From CAZSNT01 sp964607765 (lineage in GTDB: Bacteria > Verrucomicrobiota > Lentisphaeria > Oligosphaerales > JABHEG01), in contig CAZSNT010000195.1 of assembly GCA_964607765.1 (NCBI GenBank), positions 1 to 17,500 of the forward strand: a DNA stretch of 17,500 nucleotides. The letters run 5' to 3'. Below the pieces are notes generated by a model that was given only the letters and a program-made list of their open reading frames with translations, was not told where the DNA came from and ran no database searches. Position 1 is the stretch's first letter. Every line of letters begins with the position of its first letter. The position numbers were made by a program, and so were the translations under genes. Positions 4,923 through 12,851 of this stretch are shown here, piece by piece.

Positions 4923-7891
4923 CTGTAGGGGGGGCATGGGAAACTTGGGGCAGAGCGGAATGGAACGCCGCGCTCGTCCCACATCTGTTCGCGTGCGTAC
5001 AGGGGGAAGGCCAGCCAATCCTGCGCATCCCCGTAACGCCGGAGATGCTCGCCCGGGCTGCGGGTGCGAATCTGAGCTGTGCTGCGGCAGTCAGAGACAG
5101 CTTCGTGAAAGTGTACCGAGCCCTTCCGACATGGCAGATAAACCGTCTATTCGAAGTACCATACGCTTGCGCTTGCTGGACGCCCTCCGAGTCCTCCTTC
5201 CCCCCGTTCGTCGCAGACTTGGTTCTGACTCTTCTCGTCGCTTCCGCAAGCGACCGGACCTACGACGAAGGCAATTTCCGTTTCCGCATGGCCAGAGAGC
5301 TCTGCAAACCAGTTGGGACTTCCTACAGGCTCCCGGGGCTTGCGGGGCTGTGGGAATTCCTTGAAGACTGGCTTTCACAGATGATTGACAGAGGGGAGCA
5401 TTACCGGTACCTCAGACTTCCTGATCCCGGGCAACGCGACACACTGATCGGCTACTCCAAGCGGTTGGCTTTTCCTCAACACCGGGACTATCGAAAGCTC
5501 TCCAGAGTCCTGGCCACTGCGGGCCTCGATGCCCAGGCTCCGCCGCGGCGGGTTCTCCACCACGTGCTGGAGGCCCGAGCTCACTTCAGCAACAGATTCC
5601 TCTGCGAGTTGCATGACTTTGAGCGCTGCCTTCGCGAGACCAGCCTGAGACTGCATTCACACCCTTTCTGGGCAGCTGTCCAGAGCATCTCGTGGGAATG
5701 GCAGGACTCTTCTGCCGGCCCCAACAGCCGCCCAACCTACAGCTTGATGCTTGAGTGGGCAGACGCTTGTACGCCAGTACTCCACCTTCTTGTACGTAAC
5801 CTCCCGATGCTGGAGCCCATTGGCGCGCAGGCGCTTCCTTTCCCTCTCTGCGGCTTTACCCACTTGGTCCCTCTCACTGGCTCAGAGCAGCCCCAGGGAG
5901 ACCCACTCAGGTCGCTTGTTGCGCTGGCTGCCAGCCAGTCATTCCCTGGGTTGGAAGCATCTCCCATCTTGCGTTCTGCCTGGTGCGGTGCTATATGCCT
6001 CGCGCCAGAAGAGACGGGTGAGATACTGCACCAACCGAGTCTGTCCTCGTCTTCCTCCGTTTTCATTGCCGTCCACGACTCTCTGCGAGCTGATCTTCTC
6101 GTTGCCATCAAGGAGCAAGGAGACCAACTCGATGTCGACTTCCGCGTCCTCGGAAGCAAATGGTCTGTCGTGGGTAGGTTCCCCGCGGACACGCTCCTGA
6201 CTCTTGCCCGCAACGGCGTCCCTCCTTTCGCAGGAATGGAGTGGATTGCCAGGAGAATAGAGACTCCGGAGATCCGTCTAGCCAAAGCGTGCAGGTCCAA
6301 GGGCTCTTACTTCATCCGGCGCGGCTGCGCGCCAACTGTGACATGCCCTGACAGTGACGCGGTAATGTGCATTTCACCGTCGGAGTCACGCGCCTTCGAC
6401 GATTTCCCATTGGAGCCTGGTCCGCCGACCGAATTCCATTTCCCTGCGGAGGGCCTCGGTACGATGCCCGATCGTGGCGAGCTGGAGCTGAGAGCGTATC
6501 GCGCCTCAACCCTCCTCGCGATCCGGCGGGTCGAGATCACCAGGTATGTGACCAGTGCGCAATTCAAGAAGCCAACGAGGCCAGGAGCATGGCTTTTTGA
6601 GGGACCAAACGGTCAGCTAGAGAAGTGCAGCGAGGCTGGCATGCCTTTCGGGCTGCCGAACGTTGCGTCGCTGGACGCCCTGGGACGCGTCTCTGGCAGG
6701 ATCAGATTCGGGCTGGGGCGCCTTTCGTCCCGCGAGAAACGCGAAATGGCGATGTCAATGGTGCCGCTGGATGCTATTCCTCCAGAGCTGGCAGATTTGT
6801 ATGAGTGTATTGCTGCCCTCGGGTCTGTGCGCCAGGGCGTCGGCGCGGATGATCTGCTGCATTTGCTCCAGGGCACTGTGAAGCCAGACGGATACTCGGC
6901 TTCCTGGGACACCGTGAGGTCCCTCGTCGAGAACGGGTTCCTTGACCAACTCACAATGAGGCGTTGGCGTGGTGGTAGGTTCTTCCCTAGACGACCGGAG
7001 ATGTATGCAATCGAGAGAGCCAATCATGTAGTCTTGAAGGTTGTCGGTATCACCCCCGAGGTCCTGCGGGCAGCTCTCCGGAGGGAATGTGCTGCACGCG
7101 GTCTGCACGCCGAACTGCCGATACTCCCTGGCAGGCTCAGTGCGGGGCCTGTGAGTATCCGAGCTCGTCACCGTGAGCAGTGCGCTGCGCTGGCAGGGAA
7201 GTTGGGATTGCCCATCCGCTTTGTTGACCAAACCAACCTGTGTGCCTTGCCTGGATTCAATGAGATCCTCAGTTTTCAGGAGGGGATGCTCAATGCCGTC
7301 GTCTCCGACACCAGGCTCTCTCAGTGGGACTGGCATCGGTGTCGTTTCTCTGACTTGGGTGCCGTGCCGCGGCAGCCGGTTCAGCTTCAGCGTCGGGATT
7401 GGGGAAACCGTCCGAATGAGTACGCCATAGTTGACAGCAGCGGCGAGGTAATCTGGCACACCCGATCGCGGAACTGGGGGCTCCTTGTGGCATATGTTCT
7501 TGCAGGCCAGACAGTGTTCCGCGGGCTTCCCGGTGGGATGCTGGGAAGGACAGTGGGAGGAGGGGTCTACCTCCCTCTGCCAACCGCGCGGGCGCTTGTG
7601 CTCGTGGGTGAAGGCGTCTCCGGCCTCTGCAGAGATGATTCGGGCCGCAGTAGCTACCTATACCTGCCAGGACCTGACCGAACGGCCCGCCGACTGGTCG
7701 CCTCCCTATTCGTATCTTCCGAGGGAGACGAGTTCCAGGAAGTGGCCTCGACAGCTCGATGGCGGGCACGGACGCCGTCAGGGCCTGACCAGCGTTCCGT
7801 GCCCGGACGCGCTATCAGAGAACGGTACAGGCGTTACCGGAGAAGCCTGTTCCGAGGCGACAACGTACCACTTGGGGCGGAAGGGACGTGA
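4919..7891 (+). CDS. Large protein of unknown fold, DruF-like by position
   Basis: The 990-aa product has no motif I can tie to an enzyme. ATG 4919 forms an ATGA overlap with the vsr stop and has Shine-Dalgarno GGGAGGAG at 4905-4912, so it is preferred over the in-frame GTG at 4913. The N-terminal third is helical. RDTLIGYSKRLAFPQHRDYR (from about residue 175) looks like a conserved surface segment. A mid-region of about 450-560 is beta-rich. Residues of about 620-690 look like a winged helix ending in a basic wing (MRRWRGGRFFPRRPEM). The last third includes a Gly-rich beta segment (about 850-910). No signal peptide or membrane segment is seen. Its place between methyltransferase and helicase, and its size, match DruF of Druantia type II. 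It probably contacts DNA or partner proteins, but that is inference. Confidence 0.8.
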   Translation: MTVGGAWETWGRAEWNAALVPHLFACVQGEGQPILRIPVTPEMLARAAGANLSCAAAVRDSFVKVYRALPTWQINRLFEVPYACACWTPSESSFPPFVADLVLTLLVASASDRTYDEGNFRFRMARELCKPVGTSYRLPGLAGLWEFLEDWLSQMIDRGEHYRYLRLPDPGQRDTLIGYSKRLAFPQHRDYRKLSRVLATAGLDAQAPPRRVLHHVLEARAHFSNRFLCELHDFERCLRETSLRLHSHPFWAAVQSISWEWQDSSAGPNSRPTYSLMLEWADACTPVLHLLVRNLPMLEPIGAQALPFPLCGFTHLVPLTGSEQPQGDPLRSLVALAASQSFPGLEASPILRSAWCGAICLAPEETGEILHQPSLSSSSSVFIAVHDSLRADLLVAIKEQGDQLDVDFRVLGSKWSVVGRFPADTLLTLARNGVPPFAGMEWIARRIETPEIRLAKACRSKGSYFIRRGCAPTVTCPDSDAVMCISPSESRAFDDFPLEPGPPTEFHFPAEGLGTMPDRGELELRAYRASTLLAIRRVEITRYVTSAQFKKPTRPGAWLFEGPNGQLEKCSEAGMPFGLPNVASLDALGRVSGRIRFGLGRLSSREKREMAMSMVPLDAIPPELADLYECIAALGSVRQGVGADDLLHLLQGTVKPDGYSASWDTVRSLVENGFLDQLTMRRWRGGRFFPRRPEMYAIERANHVVLKVVGITPEVLRAALRRECAARGLHAELPILPGRLSAGPVSIRARHREQCAALAGKLGLPIRFVDQTNLCALPGFNEILSFQEGMLNAVVSDTRLSQWDWHRCRFSDLGAVPRQPVQLQRRDWGNRPNEYAIVDSSGEVIWHTRSRNWGLLVAYVLAGQTVFRGLPGGMLGRTVGGGVYLPLPTARALVLVGEGVSGLCRDDSGRSSYLYLPGPDRTARRLVASLFVSSEGDEFQEVASTARWRARTPSGPDQRSVPGRAIRERYRRYRRSLFRGDNVPLGAEGT

Positions 7892-10173
7892 TGACTCGCA
7901 GAACCAGAACGACGGATCCGCTCGAAGGCGCTCATGTCTTGGCCGAAGTGGACTACATCCATGTCCCTAGAGGCGAGAAGCTCCCCAACTTCGCGCGTCT
8001 GTTGCCACTCACCCTCCATACGGGAGGCCAGTGGGAGACTGTCGAGGAGGCAAGTAGTCTCTTCCCCGACGATGGGTTCATTTTCTGGTGGCAGCCAGCA
8101 AGTTCCATTGTGTGTGGCAGCATATGGCATGCGGTTCTTGAGTTGCACCCTAAGCACGACCAGCCGAGACATGACAAGTTCCAAGCCCGAAATGCGGAGC
8201 CAGCGACGGAATGTGCCATGGCAGAGACTGGCATCGATGAGAGGAAGCTGAGGGAGGCGTTGAATGGTGACGGCATCTCCCAGCGGTTTTGCCCAGTTGG
8301 ACGCGCGCTGATCAAGCTGACAGACGGAAGATGGGTCGGGCCTCTCAAGCTCACTGACGGACGTGGGAAGAACCGCTGGATCGCCGATGAGGAAGAGCTT
8401 CGCGTCGCCGAGGTGAGGAAACTGGAGGACGCATCGCTGGTTCAGTTGCAGACAAGACACGGTCGCCGGGTCGTCCTATCGCCGCGCAGACCTTTGCCAC
8501 CACCAGTTAACCACCTGAACCTCCAGAGCTCTCTCACCGTCCTGCATTCAGTGGTGAAACGGATCCGGAAGCTGGACAGGGCAACGCACAGCGCACTGAA
8601 GATGACATACAGAGCTTACGACGGTTACCTCCAAGCCATCGACCGGTCAGGCTTGGCGGAGCCGGGGCTGGAAGTCGAGCGGGCACGAGCCGAAGGGGTG
8701 AGAAGGGCTCTTGAGACGATGAAGGCAAATGAGAGCTTCCTGGCGGAGACTGCAGATGCCCTGCTCGGTCACCCTTCGGTGGCAGCGCGCGTCGATGACG
8801 CGATTGCGGCAGATATCGATCGGCGCGTCAAGGAAGCGGGGGGAGAGATAAGTAAGAAGCTGGCAACGGCCGAATCACAGTTAGCAGTGGCTCAAAAGCA
8901 GTTGGCTCAGGAACGTGACAGACTCGTGGCAGTGCAAACTGAACTTGCGGAAACCAAGGGCGCGATCGCCGAAGAACTCAAGCGGGCGGAAGAGACTATG
9001 CGCGAACGCGTAGATGAGTTTCGCAAGCAGCCTATCGGGCTTCTCACGGACTCGCTCCTAGTGCGCACAGTGACAGAGGCGCTCGGCGGCGACGATGCGG
9101 GCGCTCGGCGTCCAGACGAGACACCATCGGGGAGCCGAGCGACGGCACAGGACTTCGAGGGCGACCAACTGGACAGCCTTCCTGCAATCCGGGAAGCTCT
9201 CGCCCGGAGCGCCCTTGAGGCAGGAATCTCCCCATACGCGGTGCAGATTGCGTTTGGTGTGCTACTGGCGGGTGGTGTCCCTGTTGTTTTTGGGGCACAA
9301 ACTGATGCTCTCATCGGGTGCCTGAGTAGGTCGCTGTCAGGTGGAGAGACACACTGGCTGCCAGTCTCATCTGCAACGTATCAGGTCCAGGATCTGTTCG
9401 GCCATCTCAATGCTGACGGAACTCGCTACATTCCCGCTGCAGGTTCTCTCCTACCCGCTGTGATGACAGCGCAACAAGAAAGGGTCCTCGTCGCTGTTCT
9501 AGGTGGAGTAAATCGAGCGCCACCAGAGGCATATTTGGGGCCTATCGGGCGAGCGATCCGCACGGGGGCCGGCAGAGAAATCTCAGTCCCAATACCGACA
9601 GGGGCAACCGGGGTGTCTCAGGCTCCAGACGGTGCACTTCGCTGGCCCAGCCAACTCCTGATGGTTGGCACGGTTATCGAGGGCTCCTCGGCCTTCCCTA
9701 TCCCACGTTCCATGCTGACGGACCTCGTCCTGATCCCAACGCAGTTCGGCCCGCCACAGCCTGACATCCCTGCCCTGGAGGGTGTCCCGACACTGTCCGC
9801 CTGCGATCCTGACCTGCTAGCGCACTGTCGGGAGGTAGTATCCACCGGAGTACCTGAAGACAGAGTCGCCGCTATCATGCCCCGCGTGCCCTGCAGTTCC
9901 CATTCATCCCACACTCAAGTCCTCCGCCTTGTGTCTGGAATCCAGGTAGCGCTCGGGGAGGACGCTGCGCCGGAGCAGAGCGTGGCTGCCTCGATTCTCC
10001 TCCGTCTTCTTCCGTCCACACCACCACAAGACCGCGACAGCCTTTTGAGTGCACTCGCGCTGGCCCCGCCGGTCACGACGATTCTCGAAGAGGAGTGGGC
10101 CACAGATGCCCTTGAGTCGATCGATGCGTGGCTTCGATCCGGAATCAGCACAACAGGTAGGGGACCATGGTAG
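7891..10173 (+). CDS. Coiled-coil protein with AAA-like remnant, DruG-like by position
   Basis: The 760-aa product starts at ATG 7891, sharing one base with the upstream stop (TGATG), behind GGAAGGGA at 7879-7886; GTG 7888 is an in-frame alternative. Residues 1-200 form a mixed N-terminal region. Residues of about 320-375 form a heptad-like coiled coil rich in Ala, Glu, Gln and Lys. From about 445 the sequence resembles an AAA+ module of MoxR/McrB type that has lost its catalytic signatures: GGVPVVFGAQTDALIG sits where a Walker A would be but lacks GKS/T, and VLGGVNRAPPEAYL (about 535-548) matches the Walker B/NRAP region without the acidic pair. It probably has a structural or clamp-like role with the helicase. 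Position and size fit DruG of Druantia type II; no direct sequence test was possible. Confidence 0.78.
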   Translation: MTRRTRTTDPLEGAHVLAEVDYIHVPRGEKLPNFARLLPLTLHTGGQWETVEEASSLFPDDGFIFWWQPASSIVCGSIWHAVLELHPKHDQPRHDKFQARNAEPATECAMAETGIDERKLREALNGDGISQRFCPVGRALIKLTDGRWVGPLKLTDGRGKNRWIADEEELRVAEVRKLEDASLVQLQTRHGRRVVLSPRRPLPPPVNHLNLQSSLTVLHSVVKRIRKLDRATHSALKMTYRAYDGYLQAIDRSGLAEPGLEVERARAEGVRRALETMKANESFLAETADALLGHPSVAARVDDAIAADIDRRVKEAGGEISKKLATAESQLAVAQKQLAQERDRLVAVQTELAETKGAIAEELKRAEETMRERVDEFRKQPIGLLTDSLLVRTVTEALGGDDAGARRPDETPSGSRATAQDFEGDQLDSLPAIREALARSALEAGISPYAVQIAFGVLLAGGVPVVFGAQTDALIGCLSRSLSGGETHWLPVSSATYQVQDLFGHLNADGTRYIPAAGSLLPAVMTAQQERVLVAVLGGVNRAPPEAYLGPIGRAIRTGAGREISVPIPTGATGVSQAPDGALRWPSQLLMVGTVIEGSSAFPIPRSMLTDLVLIPTQFGPPQPDIPALEGVPTLSACDPDLLAHCREVVSTGVPEDRVAAIMPRVPCSSHSSHTQVLRLVSGIQVALGEDAAPEQSVAASILLRLLPSTPPQDRDSLLSALALAPPVTTILEEEWATDALESIDAWLRSGISTTGRGPW

Positions 10174-12851
10174 ACCCGATTGGCGCATTTGATCGCATCC
10201 GAGACCTGTATCTGACTTATCTTGACACGGCCTTCCGGATCGGGGATGACGAGATTGCGGAGCGTCGCCGTGAGTTGCTGACGGCCCCAGGCACGCTGTG
10301 CACCGAGCCTCTGTTGGAGCCAATCCCTCGTTACCTGTCTTCGGGGTTCAGGATCGACCAGCTAGCAACTCCTGACCGAAGCGATGGCCGACTCCCCGGC
10401 TTTTCGTCCAGCGATCGCGAGGCCTTTGCTGCCTTGGCCCTGAGCGGCCTCCTCGATGCAGCCCCACGGCCTTCGGCGGAGGCGGGCGTTGGACGGGGAA
10501 CATTTGAGATCTTCTCGCACCAGGCGGAGATGCTGCGGCGAGGAAGCTCGACTGGAACGCCGGGAATTGTTACATCGGGTACAGGATCCGGCAAGACCGA
10601 GGCATTCCTGTTGCCCGTGCTGGCAATGCTGGCACGGGAGGCCTGCCGATGGCCCCGGCCCAGCCCCGAATTCCTCTCTAGCAAGTGGTGGGTCGATCCA
10701 GCAACGGGTGAACCATACGACGCTTGGACATCGGTGCCTGGTCGTCCGGGGAGACGCAATCCATCTGTGACGCCCTTCCGCTACCACAGATTAGGCGAAC
10801 CCACGGAGAGACCACGTGCCGTGAGGGCGCTCATCCTCTATCCCATGAATGCTCTCGTCGAGGACCAGATGGTGAGGTTGCGCCGTGCCCTGAACTCGGA
10901 CGATGCCATTTCGACAATGGATAGGTACTTCCATGGGAACCGGATCTTCTTCGGGAGATACACAAGCGCAACGCCAGTCACGGGGTTCCACACCCATCCC
11001 CGCCTATCAGCCCGGGCCTATCTGCAGAAAAGGTCACGCAGTCTCCAGCGGCTGTTCAGAGAGATGAAGTGCATGGATCTCACCCAACGGGAATGCAGGA
11101 GGCGCGCCGCGAGTAGCGTCGAGGATCAAGACCTTCCCTTCAACTTCCCAAGCGTCGACAGAGGCGAGCTTGTGAATCGGTGGGATATTCAGGGCACGCC
11201 ACCAGACATCCTCATCACCAACACAAGCATGCTGAACGCCATGCTCGTCCGCGAGGTGGAGCAGCCCGTTTTTGACAAGACGAGACGTTGGATCGAGGCC
11301 GATCCGGATGCCTATTTCTTCCTCGTACTCGATGAGCTCCATCTGTGTCGAGGAGCTGCGGGAACCGAGGTGGCGTATCTCCTGAGGCTTTTGATACGGC
11401 GTCTTGGACTCGACCAGCCAGGAAACCGGCACAAGTTGCGCATCCTTGGCTCCAGCGCATCTCTGCCGACTGAAGGTGAAGGTGCAGAACGCAGCCTGAC
11501 CTACCTCTGGGACTTCTTCGGATCCAACGGGATGGTCATCCCGGAACAGTCAGCCAACACAGTGACCAGGGAATGCTGGCGCGACGCGATTGTGCCAGGT
11601 ATTCAGGAACCACCTTCCGTGACTGTGCCTCTCCCCCTGGACCCGACTCCCTTTGTTGCGTTCGCCGCGAGTTGCTGCGCCGTGGACCGCCTGCTGGCGC
11701 CATCGGACCCGAGAGACCATGCGGATGAGTGGGGACTGGTAGCAGCTGCTCTGGGGGTCCCTTCTGATGCGCCACTCGATCTGCACACCCGTGTAAGACA
11801 CGCCATCGAGCGAGCCGCGGCCGCTGTGACAGTCGCTTGCCGTGACACGGCCACTGGCGAGATACGAGCAACTGCGCTTCGGCAGCTCTCGGCAAATCTC
11901 TTTGGCGCCCCCCCCCGGGATACGCACGAAGCGCTACGTGGACTTTTGATCGTGCGTGGGTGTGCAGAGCTATTCCCCCGATGGTGGCCTGATCTGCCCC
12001 GGCCTGAATCCCCGAGCTTCCGGTTACACACGTTCTTCCGGTCGATAGAGGGCCTGTTCGCTGCACCGCGTGTTCCCCAGGCAACCGTATCAGACGCTGG
12101 CCGCAATCAGGCCCTCTTCGGGCGACTCACCGTAGAGAGAGGCCTGCGCTTCGGAGACTCCGCAGAGGGGCATCCCAGCTCCAGATTCCTGGAGATCCTG
12201 TACTGCGAATGCTGTGGAGCGCTTTTCTTTGGAGGCGTTCCGGGCTCACACCAAGTTGATGGTGCCATTCTTGAGCTCTTGCCGACTGATCCTCGACTTG
12301 AGGAACTCCCGGAGCGGGCATCGACTCGTCTCTTTGAAGAACTGTCGGCAGATGACTTCCGAATCTTCTGGCCATCGCCTGAGCAACAGCCGCGTGCTGG
12401 CGCCCCTCGGAACGGCTTCACGGCTTCACCAGGGGGTTGGCGCCGTGCCGCACTGGATCCAGTCACCGCCCGGCTACGTGTCCTTGGCCCAACCACACAG
12501 GCAGGAGGGAACGGGATTCGGGGCTGGCTCTACCATCCAGGCAGTGAATCAGACTGGCCCGACAGAAAAGGACGAAGTCGAACTGACGCTGGCACATGCG
12601 TTCCTTACGAGTGTCCGTCCTGTGGCACAAGCTACCAACGACGAGATCGGCGCCACAGGCTCTCCCCCATCCGGAACTTCCGGACAGGCTTTGCGAAAAC
12701 GACGCAACTCCTGGCCACGGAAGTATTCTCGTCGCTAAAGGCTACCCGAACCGAACCGAAGTTGGTCTGCCCGATAGCAGGCAAGACGCAGCCCGAGCTG
12801 CGCTGGATATCGAGAGGCGGCACCATGAGGATGTTCGTCGTGACGTGTTGA
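10167..12851 (+). CDS. druE: Giant SF2 helicase, N-terminal part before frameshift (DruE-like)
   Basis: This is the ATPase half of a DEAD/DEAH-like superfamily 2 helicase. ATG 10167 overlaps the upstream stop by 7 nt and has a GGTAGGGGA ribosome-binding site. Motifs: a Q-like FSHQAEMLRRG upstream of TSGTGSGKTEAF (Walker A, Lys143), PMNALVEDQ (Ia), ITNTSMLNAM, DELH at 389-392 (Walker B) and SSA at 429-431 (motif III). CECCG near residue 680 and CPSCGTSY near 815 suggest zinc binding. The conserved IRNFRTGFAKTTQLLATEVF segment follows. Homologous sequence ends after KLV (12759-12767); the remaining 28 residues to the TGA at 12849-12851 are out of frame. Taken alone, this fragment keeps the first RecA-like domain but lacks motifs IV-VI, so it should not act as a helicase. 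Together with the next entry it makes about 2010 aa, in keeping with DruE. Confidence 0.88.
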   Translation: MVDPIGAFDRIRDLYLTYLDTAFRIGDDEIAERRRELLTAPGTLCTEPLLEPIPRYLSSGFRIDQLATPDRSDGRLPGFSSSDREAFAALALSGLLDAAPRPSAEAGVGRGTFEIFSHQAEMLRRGSSTGTPGIVTSGTGSGKTEAFLLPVLAMLAREACRWPRPSPEFLSSKWWVDPATGEPYDAWTSVPGRPGRRNPSVTPFRYHRLGEPTERPRAVRALILYPMNALVEDQMVRLRRALNSDDAISTMDRYFHGNRIFFGRYTSATPVTGFHTHPRLSARAYLQKRSRSLQRLFREMKCMDLTQRECRRRAASSVEDQDLPFNFPSVDRGELVNRWDIQGTPPDILITNTSMLNAMLVREVEQPVFDKTRRWIEADPDAYFFLVLDELHLCRGAAGTEVAYLLRLLIRRLGLDQPGNRHKLRILGSSASLPTEGEGAERSLTYLWDFFGSNGMVIPEQSANTVTRECWRDAIVPGIQEPPSVTVPLPLDPTPFVAFAASCCAVDRLLAPSDPRDHADEWGLVAAALGVPSDAPLDLHTRVRHAIERAAAAVTVACRDTATGEIRATALRQLSANLFGAPPRDTHEALRGLLIVRGCAELFPRWWPDLPRPESPSFRLHTFFRSIEGLFAAPRVPQATVSDAGRNQALFGRLTVERGLRFGDSAEGHPSSRFLEILYCECCGALFFGGVPGSHQVDGAILELLPTDPRLEELPERASTRLFEELSADDFRIFWPSPEQQPRAGAPRNGFTASPGGWRRAALDPVTARLRVLGPTTQAGGNGIRGWLYHPGSESDWPDRKGRSRTDAGTCVPYECPSCGTSYQRRDRRHRLSPIRNFRTGFAKTTQLLATEVFSSLKATRTEPKLVCPIAGKTQPELRWISRGGTMRMFVVTC
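12759..12775 (+). other. Frameshift site in the helicase gene
   Basis: Frame 0 reads K-L-V at 12759-12767 and the -1 frame reads D-S-R-Q from 12773. Relatives read continuously as KLV, one or two residues, then SDSRQDAA. Losing one base (for example in GCCC at 12769-12772), or four bases including the usual Phe codon, explains the break. No slippery heptamer is present. Confidence 0.8.

Noticed and set aside
12596..12851. Programmed -1 frameshifting to join the two helicase parts
   Set aside because: The overlap of open frames is long, but near the true junction (12759-12775) there is no slippery heptamer and no obvious stimulatory structure. Conserved sequence is simply missing one or a few bases.
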